Shown here: one piece after another, positions 1 through 5,435 of the stretch
Position numbering within the stretch: the first letter of the stretch is position 1
Layout: each line of letters starts with the position of its first letter
Source: Desulfobulbaceae bacterium
GTDB taxonomy: Bacteria > Desulfobacterota > Desulfobulbia > Desulfobulbales > Desulfocapsaceae
Direction: 5' to 3'
NCBI GenBank assembly: GCA_030632405.1
Contig: DAOVUU010000129.1
Coordinates: 1 to 6,900 of the forward strand
Length of the DNA: 6,900 bases
Position numbers and translations under genes: made by a program
Notes under the pieces: model-generated
Databases searched by the model: none
Told to the model about the DNA's origin: nothing
Seen by the model: only the letters and a program-made list of their open reading frames with translations

Positions 1-249
1 TCCGGTCTTTTTGCTTTCACATTTAAAAAAGACTATTCCGAAAAAGAACTCGCACAGTTCATAAATAAACTTGATCTTTTTGGCCTTGGCTACAGTTGGG
101 GCGGCTATAAGAGTCTTCTGACGGCGGCCAGGCAAAGACGTAAAACTCCATCGATTTATGCCGGGAAAACAATCATCAGACTCAATATCGGGCTGGAGGA
201 TCCCGAAGACCTTATACTCGATCTTGAAAGAGGAATGGCCGAGTTATGA
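1..249 (+). CDS. metC: Cystathionine beta-lyase, C-terminal end (partial, 5' end outside window)
   Basis: The open frame from base 1 gives 82 residues ending in TGA at 247-249; the start lies upstream of the window. The visible part is the C-terminal domain of a PLP-dependent Cys/Met-metabolism enzyme. It carries FGLGYSWGGYKSLL (residues 27-40 of the fragment) and IIRLNIGLEDPEDLI (58-72), matching the E. coli MetC segments around its SWGGYES motif and the arginine that grips the substrate carboxylate. The enzyme cleaves cystathionine to homocysteine, pyruvate and ammonia in cytosolic methionine synthesis. Related gamma-synthases usually lack the FGLGYSWGGY wording, so a beta-lyase is preferred. 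The stop overlaps the stop of the convergent dehydrogenase gene. The PLP lysine cannot be checked because it is outside the window. Confidence 0.88.
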   Translation, partial: SGLFAFTFKKDYSEKELAQFINKLDLFGLGYSWGGYKSLLTAARQRRKTPSIYAGKTIIRLNIGLEDPEDLILDLERGMAEL

Positions 250-1146
250 TGACTTTTTTGATATTCCTTCCGAAGTATATATTTTGAAAAGCGCCTGGGT
301 GCCATCATCGCCACCGCCCTGCTCCGCCAGCTTCTCATACAGGCTTTTTACCAGATCGAGACCGGGGGTTTCAAGATCCAGCGTTTTTGCTGTTTCTGAA
401 GCAATAGTCATATCTTTGATAAAATGCTTCACATAAAAGCCGGGATCAAAATCTCCATTAATTACCCTTGGCCAGAGATTTGTAAGAGCCCAGCTTCTCG
501 CTGCACCACTTGCGATATTTTCATGTACAGAGGTAGCATCAAGTCCGGCTTTAGTGGCGTATGCAAGGGCTTCAGTGATTCCTAGCATATTGCCTGCAAC
601 AATAATTTGATTACACATCTTGGTATGTTGCCCGCTTCCGGCAGACCCCTGGTACACGATATTTGTCCCCATAAGTTCAAAAAGAGGCAGAACTGTATCA
701 AAAGCCTCTTTTTCCCCCCCGACCATAATGGATAACTTCCCTTCCCGTGCGCCCACATCTCCCCCTGAAACTGGTGCGTCAAGAGAAAAAACCCCTGTTT
801 CTCCTGCCTGATCGGCTATCGTCACTGCCAGTTCCGGTTTTGAAGTTGTCATATCGACAACATACCCGCCGGAAGAAATATTTTTCAGGATTCCCTGTTC
901 ACCCAGGTACACCTCTTCCACGTCAGGCGGGAAACCGACAATTGTAAACACGACCTGACATCTGGAAGCCAGGGCGGCGACACTTTCTTCCCATATCGCC
1001 CCCTCTGCAATAAGCTCTTCAGCTTTCTTCTTTGTCCTTGAATAAACATGTACAGGATAATTCCCCTTCATCAAATGACGGGCCATGCTTTTTCCCATCA
1101 CGCCAGTTCCTATAAATCCAATATTTGTGTCCTCTGCTAAAATCAT
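244..1146 (-). CDS. NAD(P)-dependent beta-hydroxyacid dehydrogenase (3-hydroxyisobutyrate dehydrogenase / tartronate semialdehyde reductase family)
   Basis: A complete 300-residue protein, the usual length of the family. It should oxidise a short beta-hydroxyacid or reduce the matching semialdehyde in the cytosol. Domains in order: an N-terminal Rossmann fold with the dinucleotide loop GFIGTGVMGKSMA (10-22), the substrate-binding segment DAPVSGGDVGAREG (123-136), then an all-helical domain. The helical domain holds the catalytic lysine K176 in GQHTKMCNQ, and FIKDM (242-246), where K244 and D245 match the family's conserved KD. The ATG at 1146 is preceded by GGAG six bases upstream, and the Rossmann strand begins at the right distance. 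The exact substrate cannot be read: hydroxyisobutyrate, tartronate semialdehyde, succinic semialdehyde/glyoxylate and L-threonate are all handled by relatives. It ends tail-to-tail with metC, sharing 6 bp, and is transcribed alone. Confidence 0.93.
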   Translation of the reverse strand: MILAEDTNIGFIGTGVMGKSMARHLMKGNYPVHVYSRTKKKAEELIAEGAIWEESVAALASRCQVVFTIVGFPPDVEEVYLGEQGILKNISSGGYVVDMTTSKPELAVTIADQAGETGVFSLDAPVSGGDVGAREGKLSIMVGGEKEAFDTVLPLFELMGTNIVYQGSAGSGQHTKMCNQIIVAGNMLGITEALAYATKAGLDATSVHENIASGAARSWALTNLWPRVINGDFDPGFYVKHFIKDMTIASETAKTLDLETPGLDLVKSLYEKLAEQGGGDDGTQALFKIYTSEGISKKSS

Positions 1147-1152
1147 AAAAAA

Positions 1153-1156
1153 CTCC
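1153..1156 (-). promoter_or_regulatory. Shine-Dalgarno of the beta-hydroxyacid dehydrogenase gene
   Basis: On the minus strand GGAG (plus-strand ctcc) lies six bases before the ATG at 1146. It supports that start; no competing upstream start fits as well. Confidence 0.65.
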
Positions 1157-1174
1157 GTTTACGTTTGTTGTTAA

Positions 1175-1180
1175 ATTATA
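1175..1180 (-). promoter_or_regulatory. Probable -10 element for the dehydrogenase gene
   Basis: The minus strand reads a perfect TATAAT here, about 29 bases before the ATG at 1146. No good -35 hexamer is seen at 16-18 bp spacing; TTGTCC is present but only 13 bp away. A second TATAAT on the same strand (1207-1212) is an alternative. A weak or activator-dependent promoter is possible. Confidence 0.4.
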
Positions 1181-1388
1181 CTGTGCCTGTCCCGGACAAT
1201 CCCGTGATTATAAACCTCACGGCTAAAACCTTAGAGAAAGGCAACTCAAACCGCCATCAATTTTCTGAAACTCAGATACATAAACTCTACATCCTTTGTT
1301 GATTTTTATTCCATTCTAACGTAAGAAATACCGATTACCTCATTCATCTCCTTTAACTTAACTCATCACCTGACAAAATCTACCGGCT

Positions 1389-2009
1389 ATGGATAACTTT
1401 CCCGTTATAGTTCTTGATTTTGAAACAACCGGCCTCTCGCCCCAATACGGCGACAGACCAATCGAGATCGGAGCGGTCCTCATAGAAAATCACAAAATTA
1501 CTCATAAGTTTCAAAGTCTGATGAACCCTGGATTCCGGGTCAGTCCCTTTATAGAATCCTATACGGGCATCAATAACAGTATGATAAAATCCGCACCTCC
1601 ATGTGAAGATGTAATGGAGCAATTTGTAGAATTCATTGGAAGCTATCCGCTAGTGGCCCACAATGCTTCCTTTGATAAAAGATTTCTTGATTCAGAACTG
1701 AAATTTATCGGAAAACCAAAACAAAACAGCATGGCCTGTTCAATGCTGACTGCTCGAAGAGTATACCCCGATGCACTGAATCACCAACTTGGAACACTGG
1801 TTGAACATTGTGGAATATATACGGACGGAACATTCCACAGGGCACTTGCAGACGCTGAAATGACCGGCCGCCTCTGGATTACAATGATCGATGAAATTCA
1901 GAGTACTTTCGGGATTAACCATGTATCATTCAACCTGATGCAGAAACTCTCCAAAATAACCAAAGCAAAAGCACCATCCTATCTTAAGAAAATTGCCGTT
2001 CAACAATGA
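1389..2009 (+). CDS. DnaQ-like DEDDh 3'-5' exonuclease (short, stand-alone)
   Basis: A 206-residue protein with all three exonuclease motifs of the DNA polymerase III epsilon family. Exo I is VLDFETTG with D10 and E12, Exo II is [11 protein letters not shown] with D96, and Exo III is [11 protein letters not shown] with H150 and D155. These give the full two-metal DEDDh set, so it is probably an active nuclease removing nucleotides from DNA or RNA 3' ends in the cytosol. The exonuclease domain spans about residues 5-165. The basic tail (about 185-206) is not a clear polymerase-binding or GIY-YIG region, so it is more likely an accessory exonuclease than the replicative epsilon subunit. The ATG at 1389 is the only ATG start before the in-frame stop at 1371-1373; it has no clear Shine-Dalgarno. 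The next gene begins 10 bp downstream. Confidence 0.9.
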   Translation: MDNFPVIVLDFETTGLSPQYGDRPIEIGAVLIENHKITHKFQSLMNPGFRVSPFIESYTGINNSMIKSAPPCEDVMEQFVEFIGSYPLVAHNASFDKRFLDSELKFIGKPKQNSMACSMLTARRVYPDALNHQLGTLVEHCGIYTDGTFHRALADAEMTGRLWITMIDEIQSTFGINHVSFNLMQKLSKITKAKAPSYLKKIAVQQ

Positions 2010-2019
2010 TAATTGACAA

Positions 2020-2808
2020 ATGAGTACCTTCACGACACCTGAATGGTTGGGTATCTGCCTGGCTATACTTATCACGGGTATGCCCAGAGGAGGGCTGCCG
2101 ATTTCCGGTGTTGCCCTCCCCCTGCTTGTTCTGCTCTGGCCGGAACAGGGGCAGGCAGCCCGTTCTGCAGTTTCCTTTATGCTTCCATTGCTCTGTGTTA
2201 TGGACATCGTCGGGGTCATACTCTATCGCGGCAAACCGGACTGGAACCATATTAAAAAACTGCTGCCACCAACCATAGTCGGTGTCATCGTTGCCAGCCT
2301 GCTCTTTGTATCCGACAGTGGCATCAGCTTTTCCGACCGGACTTTGAAGTTAGCGATAGGTCTTCTCGGCCTGGTGTTCACAGCCTGGCATTTGTGGGGG
2401 AAGATTCTCCGCAAAGCACTCGACAATTATGTTGACAACAACCGCATTCGTCCAGTGATATACGGTTTTTCAGGAGGATTTACTTCGACAATTGCCCATG
2501 CGGCCGGCCCTGTCATGCAGATGTACTTCCTGCCGACCAGTCTCACAAAAACACAGTTTGCCGCCACAACTGTCTATTTTTTCCTCTTTCTCAATGCCAT
2601 AAAGCTGATCCCATTTGCTCTACTCGGTCGTTTCCAGAGGGAACAGCTCATAGCCAACCTCTGGATGCTACCGATCATTCCAATCGGAGTTCTGATAGGA
2701 TATGCTGTTGTCCGTACGATGCATGAACGATATTATAGACCTCTTATCTATCTGGCACTCTCCCTGACTTCCGGGCTGCTCGTATATAATGCCCTTACTG
2801 TAAGTTGA
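2020..2808 (+). CDS. TauE/SafE family membrane protein (putative sulfite/organosulfonate or anion exporter)
   Basis: A 262-residue, very hydrophobic protein with about seven to eight membrane segments in two related halves. Family signatures are the first-half glycine-rich MPRGGLPISG (21-30) and the second-half GFSGGFTSTIAHAAGP (149-164), followed by the LP and KTQFAATT stretch (171-184) and LNAIK (191-195). Length and topology fit the TauE/SafE family of inner-membrane carriers, some of which export sulfite, sulfoacetate or related anions. Family members vary widely in cargo and nothing nearby names one here. The ATG at 2020 is 10 bp after the exonuclease stop and has no clear Shine-Dalgarno, so it is probably co-transcribed and may depend on translational coupling. 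No sulfur-metabolism gene is adjacent except the distant metC fragment. Confidence 0.88.
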   Translation: MSTFTTPEWLGICLAILITGMPRGGLPISGVALPLLVLLWPEQGQAARSAVSFMLPLLCVMDIVGVILYRGKPDWNHIKKLLPPTIVGVIVASLLFVSDSGISFSDRTLKLAIGLLGLVFTAWHLWGKILRKALDNYVDNNRIRPVIYGFSGGFTSTIAHAAGPVMQMYFLPTSLTKTQFAATTVYFFLFLNAIKLIPFALLGRFQREQLIANLWMLPIIPIGVLIGYAVVRTMHERYYRPLIYLALSLTSGLLVYNALTVS

Positions 2809-2824
2809 GCATATTTCCCCAGTT

Positions 2825-3514
2825 CTACTTTTTCTCTTCGATATGTTCGCTTATCTTCTCCCAGGTACTTTTCAAATGTCGCCTGAGAATACGTGATAAT
2901 TTTTCTGCATCGCGCTCTTCCAGAGCAGCCATAATATTGTCATGTTCCTCAACCGCACCACCCCACTGTTCATTTTTCAAATTCGACTGATAGCGTATAC
3001 GATATAACCTCGCGTTAAGTCGGGAATGCAGGGCCAGGAGTGTTTCGCTCCGAGCAGCTTTGATGAGTGCCAGGTGAATGCGCTGATTCAGTTTAAAATA
3101 CTGCAGTCGGTCACCACGGGAAAAAGCAGCAAGCATCTCATAATGAAGTGCCTTGATTTCAGCTATTTCCTCCTCTGTTATTGATTCACAGGCACGCTCC
3201 CCGGCAAATGCCTCGAGTACACCGAGGACCCGCAGCATATCGGCAATTTCATCACCACTTGGTGACGAGATTACCGCACCGCAGTTAGGAATTAAATCGA
3301 TCAGGCACTCTGATGCAAGTTTGTGAAGTGCTTCGCGCAGTGGTGTTCTTGAGACCTGCAGTTCTTTGCATATTTCCCGTTCTCTGATGCGGTCACCCGG
3401 AGACATCTGGTTCTGGATTATCATATCTCTCAACCGGTTCGCTATCTGTTCCGATAGATTCAGCCTGTTTATGTCACTATTTTCCTTGGGAGTCAGTTCT
3501 ACAATTTGGCTCAT
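2825..3514 (-). CDS. GntR-family transcriptional regulator, FadR subfamily with FCD ligand domain
   Basis: A 229-residue regulator with a winged helix-turn-helix at about 17-85, including the recognition segment VSRTPLREALHKLASE (54-69). The helical FCD effector domain (about 92-222) keeps histidines H147, H191 and H213, which match the usual metal-binding triad; the nearby acidic position is N143, a common variant. Such proteins normally repress catabolic or transport genes until a carboxylate ligand binds. The ATG at 3514 is chosen because GGTGCGGAA lies just upstream. A GTG at 3529 would add five residues but has no ribosome site. It is divergent from the TRAP operon and is the obvious candidate regulator of it, acting through the paired repeats at 3590-3600 and 3697-3707. 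It converges on the TauE/SafE gene with a 16-bp gap and no evident terminator. Confidence 0.93.
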   Translation of the reverse strand: MSQIVELTPKENSDINRLNLSEQIANRLRDMIIQNQMSPGDRIREREICKELQVSRTPLREALHKLASECLIDLIPNCGAVISSPSGDEIADMLRVLGVLEAFAGERACESITEEEIAEIKALHYEMLAAFSRGDRLQYFKLNQRIHLALIKAARSETLLALHSRLNARLYRIRYQSNLKNEQWGGAVEEHDNIMAALEERDAEKLSRILRRHLKSTWEKISEHIEEKK

Positions 3515-3589
3515 TTTTATATTCCGCACCAGTAATATTTTTAAAAGATAGGTTCCAGCTAAAGCAACAATACATTACCCCTGCCACAG

Positions 3590-3600
3590 ATTGTATACCA
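3590..3600 (-). promoter_or_regulatory. Putative GntR operator copy 1, overlapping the regulator's own -10
   Basis: Plus strand ATTGTATACCA; on the minus strand TGGTATACAAT, identical to copy 2. The centre GTATAC is palindromic, as in many FadR-subfamily operators (TNGTATACNA-like). On the minus strand it reads as an extended -10, TG-G-TATACA (3600-3592), so binding here would repress the regulator's own gene. That GntR binds it is inferred from position. Confidence 0.6.
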
Positions 3601-3620
3601 TTATTCACCCCCCACCGCAA
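3592..3620 (-). promoter_or_regulatory. Candidate promoter of the GntR regulator gene
   Basis: Minus strand: weak -35 TTGCGG (3620-3615), 17-bp spacer, -10 TATACA (3597-3592) with an extended TG at 3600-3599. The transcript would start about 70 nt before the ATG at 3514. The -35 matches only three of six consensus bases, so the extended -10 probably carries the activity. Confidence 0.4.
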
Positions 3621-3688
3621 CACCGATTACACATATGGTACTAATATAAATCAATTATTTTACATTGGATTGTATCTCGTTTTTATTT

Positions 3689-3717
3689 TTGACTTTTGGT
3701 ATACAATATGCCATATT
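3689..3717 (+). promoter_or_regulatory. Candidate promoter of the dctPQM operon
   Basis: A -35 TTGACT (3689-3694, five of six consensus) and CATATT (3712-3717, four of six) are 17 bp apart and flank the operator. The alternative is the extended -10 TG-G-TATACA inside the operator (3697-3705), mirroring the regulator's promoter. Either gives a leader of roughly 110-130 nt before the dctP ATG. Confidence 0.45.
3697..3707 (+). promoter_or_regulatory. Putative GntR operator copy 2, upstream of dctP
   Basis: Plus strand TGGTATACAAT, the exact reverse complement of the sequence at 3590-3600, with centres 107 bp apart. It sits between, or forms part of, the promoter elements for the TRAP operon, so a bound repressor would block RNA polymerase. 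A partial third copy, ATTGTAT, occurs at 3669-3675. Confidence 0.6.
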
Positions 3718-3745
3718 GCTGGAAGAGTTGGCATAGCGCCATAAG

Positions 3746-3805
3746 ATGCTGATCAAGAAAAGAGAGTAACTGTTTAAATTCAGATACTTTTGACCAAATC
3801 AGCAT
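3746..3805 (+). repeat. Inverted repeat in the dctP leader
   Basis: ATGCTGAT (3746-3753) and ATCAGCAT (3798-3805) are perfect 8-bp complements separated by 44 bases, all within the predicted untranslated leader. They could close a long-loop stem ending 17 nt before the dctP ribosome site. The loop shows no known riboswitch. Chance occurrence is possible. Confidence 0.3.
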
Positions 3806-3822
3806 ATCATCACTTTGACCGT

Positions 3823-3827
3823 GGAGG
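3823..3827 (+). promoter_or_regulatory. Shine-Dalgarno of dctP
   Basis: GGAGG lies 7 bases before the ATG at 3835. It is only 1 base before the ATG at 3829, which therefore is not usable. This fixes the start of the binding protein at 3835. Confidence 0.8.
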
Positions 3828-3834
3828 AATGATT

Positions 3835-4821
3835 ATGAAGAAGTGTTTACAAAAATGGACTGTAGGAATATGCGCTGGATTTCTGGCCTTCGGAGGCTTA
3901 GTACAATCGGCAACCGCTCTCGAAATTGTTTTTGCCATCAGTGCCAAACCCGGGTCAACCCAGCATATAACTGCGGAGGAATTCACCAGTCGTGCCAACG
4001 AACTCCTTGGAGACAAGGCAAAAGTTGTCTTCTATGGTTCTTCACAATTGGGCAAAGATAAAGACCTGATGCAAAAGCTGAAGCTCGGCACTGTTCACCT
4101 CGCCATGCCGTCTTCAATCATGTCTTCTATCTCTGCGGAGGCGGGTCTCTTCGATATGCCGTTTCTAGTCAAGGACAGGGCTCACCTAAACAGAATTGAA
4201 CATAAAATATTCTGGCCAATGATAGCTCCTAAAATTGAAGCCAAAGGATATAAGGTAATAGGTTTCTGGGAGAACGGTATCCGACATATCAGTAACAACG
4301 TAAAACCAATAAATACCCCCGCAGATCTGAAAGGTATAAAAATCCGTACTCCTAAATCGACCTGGCGTATCAAGATGTTCACCGCCTGGGGTGCCAATCC
4401 CACTCCAATGTCCTTTTCGGAGGTCTTTGTTGCCCTGCAGACCGGCGTGATCGATGGTCAGGAAAACCCCCTTACAAACATCAACGCAGCCAAATTCAAC
4501 GAAGTACAGAAATACCTGTCCGTCACCGGTCATGTTTATACACCTTCATACCTGACCACAGGTGCCAGTCAATGGAACAAACTTCCAGCCGATGTCCGCC
4601 AGATTCTAGAAAAAACAGCAGTTGACGTGCAGGGTTGGATGTATGCCACAGGAACTAAAGACGATATGACTCTGCGAACTAAACTTGGAAAAGATATGCA
4701 GGTAAATATAGCAGATCGCGCTGCCTTTGTAGAGGCCAGCAAACCAATTTATGCAGAATTCGCAAAAGAGGTTCCAACCGGAAAAGAAATGATAGATTTT
4801 GCTCTTAAACTTGCAGAATAG
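3835..4821 (+). CDS. dctP: TRAP transporter substrate-binding protein, DctP family
   Basis: A 328-residue periplasmic protein that captures an organic acid and delivers it to the DctQM membrane complex. The strong GGAGG at 3823-3827 sets the start. A signal peptide follows: basic MKK, a hydrophobic core (about 9-23), and a likely cleavage after SATA at residue 28. Family marks include IKIRTPKSTW (168-177), whose R171 matches the arginine that pairs with the ligand carboxylate. Others are GANPTPMSFSEVFVALQTG (186-204) and the signature DGQENPLTNI (207-216). It is the first gene of the operon, followed by a hairpin and then dctQ. The substrate is not readable from sequence; the PTPM-SEVF and DGQENP wording resembles binding proteins for sugar acids and related carboxylates, and the PdxA homologue downstream suggests a small hydroxyacid. 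Confidence 0.95.
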   Translation: MKKCLQKWTVGICAGFLAFGGLVQSATALEIVFAISAKPGSTQHITAEEFTSRANELLGDKAKVVFYGSSQLGKDKDLMQKLKLGTVHLAMPSSIMSSISAEAGLFDMPFLVKDRAHLNRIEHKIFWPMIAPKIEAKGYKVIGFWENGIRHISNNVKPINTPADLKGIKIRTPKSTWRIKMFTAWGANPTPMSFSEVFVALQTGVIDGQENPLTNINAAKFNEVQKYLSVTGHVYTPSYLTTGASQWNKLPADVRQILEKTAVDVQGWMYATGTKDDMTLRTKLGKDMQVNIADRAAFVEASKPIYAEFAKEVPTGKEMIDFALKLAE

Positions 4822-4831
4822 TGTTCCAACT

Positions 4832-4859
4832 CCTGCCCGCCTCTTTGGTGGTGGGCAGG
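4832..4859 (+). ncRNA. Intergenic hairpin between dctP and dctQ (mRNA structure)
   Basis: CCTGCCCGCC (4832-4841) pairs with GGTGGGCAGG (4850-4859) to make a 10-bp GC-rich stem with one G-U pair and an 8-base loop. It begins 11 bases after the dctP stop. Only TTT follows, so it is not a classic full terminator. More likely it protects the dctP message 3' end or causes partial termination, giving more binding protein than permease, as seen in other binding-protein transporter operons. This role is inferred. Confidence 0.6.
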
Positions 4860-4907
4860 TTTCCTGCGGATAAAATCATCCAATCTGTTTCGGTACTGTC
4901 ATCAATC

Positions 4908-5435
4908 ATGCAAATGTTGAAACACTGGCTCGAAAGGTTCCTTGAGTTTATATCGATCACTCTGCTGGTTACCCTGGCAATTATCGTGGTTCTGGCAGTA
5001 GCTTTCAGGTTCTTCGGTCAATCACTTATATGGTACGACGAAGTCGCCTCGGTAGTTCTTGCCTGGTTGACTTATTACGGCTCAGCACTGGCCGCCTTAA
5101 ACAGGGGACATATTGGCTTTCCCGGCCTCTTCCTCTCCTTTCCCAAGCCCCTGAGAAGAACTGCATTTGTAACTGCAGAAATTGTCATTATCGGGTTCTT
5201 TGCTGTTATCGGCTATGGAGGCTGGTTCATCCTGTCTATCTTTGGGGATGAAACCCTCGTCAGTCTGGACTGGGTATCACTCAGCTTCACCCAGTCCATT
5301 ATTCCGGTGGGTGCAGCGCTCTTCATAATTGCTGAGATCCTGAGTAGTCCCGTTGCCTGGAAGAAGTCCATGGCCGGTGTCGATTATGAAAAAGAGGCTA
5401 TCGACCAGGCAATTACGGAAGCGAGGCAATCATGA
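4908..5435 (+). CDS. dctQ: TRAP transporter small permease subunit, DctQ family
   Basis: A 175-residue inner-membrane protein with four predicted membrane segments (about 14-36, 45-64, 87-110, 125-146). It carries the DctQ signature WYDEVASVVLAWLTYYGSA (42-60), then LNRGHIG (64-70). It partners DctM in the membrane and docks DctP. The frame can be extended to a GTG at 4821 that overlaps the dctP stop. That extension would translate through the hairpin at 4832-4859 and add 29 non-family residues with no ribosome site, so the ATG at 4908 is preferred; 4914 is also possible. Neither ATG has a clear Shine-Dalgarno, so the start is uncertain. The last 4 bp overlap dctM (ATGA). Confidence 0.88.
   Translation: MQMLKHWLERFLEFISITLLVTLAIIVVLAVAFRFFGQSLIWYDEVASVVLAWLTYYGSALAALNRGHIGFPGLFLSFPKPLRRTAFVTAEIVIIGFFAVIGYGGWFILSIFGDETLVSLDWVSLSFTQSIIPVGAALFIIAEILSSPVAWKKSMAGVDYEKEAIDQAITEARQS

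Larger units (their letters stand above)
1147..1388. other. Divergent intergenic region between the dehydrogenase and the exonuclease gene
   Basis: This 242-bp non-coding spacer serves both divergent genes. It holds the dehydrogenase ribosome site and two TATAAT boxes on the minus strand, plus two small inverted repeats: TGTCC-C-GGACA at 1188-1198 and CCGTGA/TCACGG at 1202-1207 and 1217-1222. On the plus side only a poor promoter candidate is visible (TTGATT at 1299-1304, 17 bp, TAAGAA at 1322-1327). No RNA gene or small open frame with a ribosome site was recognised. Confidence 0.6.
3515..3834. other. Divergent regulatory region between the GntR regulator and the TRAP operon
   Basis: This 320-bp non-coding region is A+T rich around 3640-3700. 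It contains the two inverted operator copies, overlapping divergent promoter candidates, an IHF-like sequence near their midpoint, and a roughly 110-130 nt leader before dctP with an 8-bp inverted repeat. A run of six C (3608-3613) lies in the spacer of the regulator's promoter candidate. No coding frame with a credible ribosome site was found. The TTG at 3790 that would extend DctP is not supported. Confidence 0.75.

Noticed and set aside
2788..2830. Possible bidirectional terminator between TauE/SafE and GntR genes
   Set aside because: Only a short CTTAC-T-GTAAG palindrome is present, with no GC-rich stem plus T run in either direction.
3515..3529. GTG start adding five residues to the GntR regulator
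   Set aside because: No Shine-Dalgarno precedes the GTG, while GGTGCGGAA precedes the ATG at 3514.
3790..3834. N-terminal extension of DctP from a TTG at 3790 or ATG at 3829
   Set aside because: The GGAGG at 3823-3827 lies inside the extension and is correctly spaced only for the ATG at 3835, where a standard signal peptide begins.
4186..4533. 115-codon minus-strand open frame inside dctP
   Set aside because: It lies opposite conserved DctP motifs with no family features or ribosome site; judged a shadow.
4821..4907. N-terminal extension of DctQ from a GTG at 4821
   Set aside because: It lacks a ribosome site, runs through a strong hairpin, and adds residues unlike the DctQ family, which starts just before the first membrane helix.
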